Shown piece after piece: positions 7,321 through 8,441 of a DNA stretch of 8,441 nt. Position numbers and translations under genes: made by a program. Source of the stretch: Flavobacterium psychrophilum (lineage in GTDB: Bacteria > Bacteroidota > Bacteroidia > Flavobacteriales > Flavobacteriaceae); the NCBI GenBank assembly GCA_945872245.1, contig CAMBZB010000054.1:1-8441 (forward strand), in the 5' to 3' direction. Position 1 is the stretch's first letter. Every line of letters begins with the position of its first letter. The notes beneath the pieces are model-generated. The model did not search any database. It saw nothing but the letters and a program-made list of their open reading frames with translations, and had not been told where the DNA came from.

Positions 7321-7479
7321 TTATTTTGATGTTTTTTTGGCAGTTTTCAAAAGATACGAAATTTCAATAATAGCCATCAATTTTTCAAAACGTTGTTGTG
7401 GCGACATCTTTCTAATCTCTTCTATATATCTGGCTTCCATTATAGAAGGATAACCGTGATTTAATACAGTTGCTTTCAT
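7321..7479 (-). CDS. Small protein of 52 residues, putative partner of the nucleotidyltransferase remnant
   Basis: ATG at 7479 is preceded in frame by TAA (7483-7485), so the start is well defined. The product is basic and mostly helical, with NHGYPSIMEARYIEEIRK (7-24) and MSPQQRFEKLMAIIEISYLL (25-44), and a lysine-rich tail. The M-[ST]-P-x-x-R-x-E-K pattern followed by an amphipathic helix resembles the small proteins often encoded just ahead of nucleotidyltransferase genes in Bacteroidota, where the pair is viewed as toxin-antitoxin-like. Here the downstream frame begins 4 bp after the stop, fitting translational coupling. A good TTG-N22-TAAATTTG promoter lies immediately upstream. It has no signal peptide, membrane segment or DNA-binding motif that I can see. 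The gene looks intact although its neighbour is not. Function is unassigned; the antitoxin-like role is inference. Confidence 0.65.
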   Translation of the reverse strand: MKATVLNHGYPSIMEARYIEEIRKMSPQQRFEKLMAIIEISYLLKTAKKTSK

Positions 7480-7498
7480 ATTTTAAAAAATAATAAGT

Positions 7499-7531
7499 CA
7501 AATTTACAAAATTAACTTTATCTATTTTCAA
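7499..7531 (-). promoter_or_regulatory. Bacteroidota-type promoter for the small-protein cassette
   Basis: On the - strand TTG (7531-7529) and TAAATTTG (7506-7499) are separated by 22 bp, matching the Flavobacterium consensus TTG-N17-23-TAnnTTTG. The -7 element ends about 20 bases before the ATG at 7479. The -33 element lies inside the last codons of the YfhO-family gene. No terminator separates that gene from this promoter. It would drive the small protein, the remnant, and probably the glycosyltransferase and flippase. Confidence 0.55.
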
Positions 7532-8441
7532 CTCTTTTTTTGTCCTCAAAATAAATCCCCCCCATCAATAACAACAACATTCCTATGGAACTAATCAGCG
7601 TAATCGTGCTTCCCGTTTGTATTACTTGAGGCTCAAACTTGAATTCTATGGTGTGATTCCCCGCTGGAATTTGGAGTCCTCTTAATGCATAATCTACTCT
7701 TAAAATTTCAGTCTCTTTTCCGTCTATAGTAGCTTTCCAACCATTTTCATAATACATTTCTGAGAAGACTGCCAATCCATCATTGTTGTTGTTTGCAATA
7801 TATTTTAAGTGATTGGGTTTATAGGAAGCTAGATTTACAGAAGCTAGGCTGTCTTTGGCGAAGGCTTTATATTTAGCATCAAATTCCTTTTTGTTTACAA
7901 CCGCCGTGTTTTTAGTATCCAGTTTATCCAATGCATTCATTTCTTCATCTGCCGTTTGCACCAATTTCAAATTCTTTACAAACCAAGCATTCCCATTGGC
8001 GTTCGGGTTTTGAGTCGGAATAGAATTCCCAGTTGAATCGGTTTGAATAACATATTTCACATTCAACATATTAAGGATTTCCATATTGTTTTTGGCGATT
8101 TGGTAATCGAACAACTGTTGCATTCTTCGTGGCTTCACGGCGCTATACCCCCCAATCGATTTATGGAAATAAGAGGCTCTAGCACTAGATAAGTTGCCCG
8201 AAACTTCAAAAACTCTATAATGAGTGGTGTCCTGTAAAATCTGTGCATCCGCAGGTGTTTCCTGAAAAGGAACTTCGACTTCTCTCTTGCTTACAAAATC
8301 TTTGCCTGAAACATATTTTTTATCCACAAAAAACAAATCGAAAATCATCAATAATCCCACTAAAATAATCGCTGTATTTTGGGCTAATTTATTTTTGATA
8401 AACAACCAAAAAACTCCTGCCACAAGTAAAATAAAGAAACC
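7518..8441 (-). CDS. YfhO-family membrane protein, C-terminal part (5' end outside window)
   Basis: The frame is open to the right edge: six codons (GFFILL) precede the GTG at 8423, which encodes an internal valine of a membrane helix. About 307 residues are visible; YfhO-family proteins usually exceed 800, so the N-terminal multi-helix part is missing. Counting from that valine, helices lie at about 1-9 and 16-33. A long extracytoplasmic domain follows with HYRVFEV (68-74) and KSIGGYSAVKPRRMQQLFDY (88-107). The hallmark YYENGWKATIDGKETEI...LRGLQIPAGNH (224-257) comes next, then a last helix at 269-291 and a short charged tail. Family members in Firmicutes (Bacillus YfhO) take part in glycosylating lipoteichoic acid and are thought to be GT-C-like transferases; a lipid-linked sugar role in this Gram-negative context is inference. 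The downstream genes for glycosyltransferase and flippase support it. Confidence 0.85.
   Translation of the reverse strand, partial: GFFILLVAGVFWLFIKNKLAQNTAIILVGLLMIFDLFFVDKKYVSGKDFVSKREVEVPFQETPADAQILQDTTHYRVFEVSGNLSSARASYFHKSIGGYSAVKPRRMQQLFDYQIAKNNMEILNMLNVKYVIQTDSTGNSIPTQNPNANGNAWFVKNLKLVQTADEEMNALDKLDTKNTAVVNKKEFDAKYKAFAKDSLASVNLASYKPNHLKYIANNNNDGLAVFSEMYYENGWKATIDGKETEILRVDYALRGLQIPAGNHTIEFKFEPQVIQTGSTITLISSIGMLLLLMGGIYFEDKKRVENR

Noticed and set aside
8421..8423. GTG as the start of the YfhO-family gene
   Set aside because: Codons GFFILL continue upstream in frame to the window edge and belong to the same membrane helix; the visible protein is far shorter than the family.

Overview
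The window looks like chromosome from a member of the Bacteroidota, most likely Flavobacteriia and close to Flavobacterium. The DNA is AT-rich, start codons lack Shine-Dalgarno sequences, and two upstream regions carry the TAnnTTTG -7 element of this phylum. The proteins also fit: an M1 peptidase with a C-terminal beta-rich half, a fused 2-oxoacid dehydrogenase E1, and a YfhO / GT4 / flippase gene set. Assignment to genus is inference.

Left part, + strand. Positions 1-1757 hold the C-terminal part of an M1-type zinc aminopeptidase. Its start and HExxH site lie left of the window. It ends in a small intrinsic terminator (1759-1780). After a spacer of about 180 bp comes a complete E1 gene with alpha and beta subunits fused (1942-4350). 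Its thiamine diphosphate motif departs from the textbook form.

Right part, - strand, read from the right edge leftwards. The order is the C-terminal third or so of a YfhO-family membrane protein (7518-8441), a 52-residue small protein (7321-7479), a 46-residue remnant of a nucleotidyltransferase (7176-7316), a GT4 glycosyltransferase starting with TTG (5866-7152), a dispersed palindromic repeat in a 38-bp gap, and a Wzx/MATE-like flippase (4352-5827). The flippase converges on the E1 gene with one base between the stop codons. YfhO, the glycosyltransferase and the flippase probably serve assembly of a cell-surface glycan.

The most unusual part is 7176-7531. A two-gene cassette resembling a small-protein plus minimal-nucleotidyltransferase pair (toxin-antitoxin-like) sits inside the glycan operon. 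It has a good Bacteroidota promoter of its own. Its nucleotidyltransferase keeps the N-terminal core motif and the C-terminal RPKDLxDIE motif joined in frame, with the middle missing. The small partner is intact and the enzyme is a relic. The cassette promoter may now supply transcription to the glycosyltransferase and flippase. No tRNA, rRNA, CRISPR array or insertion sequence was seen, and no gene-free stretch exceeds 300 bases.
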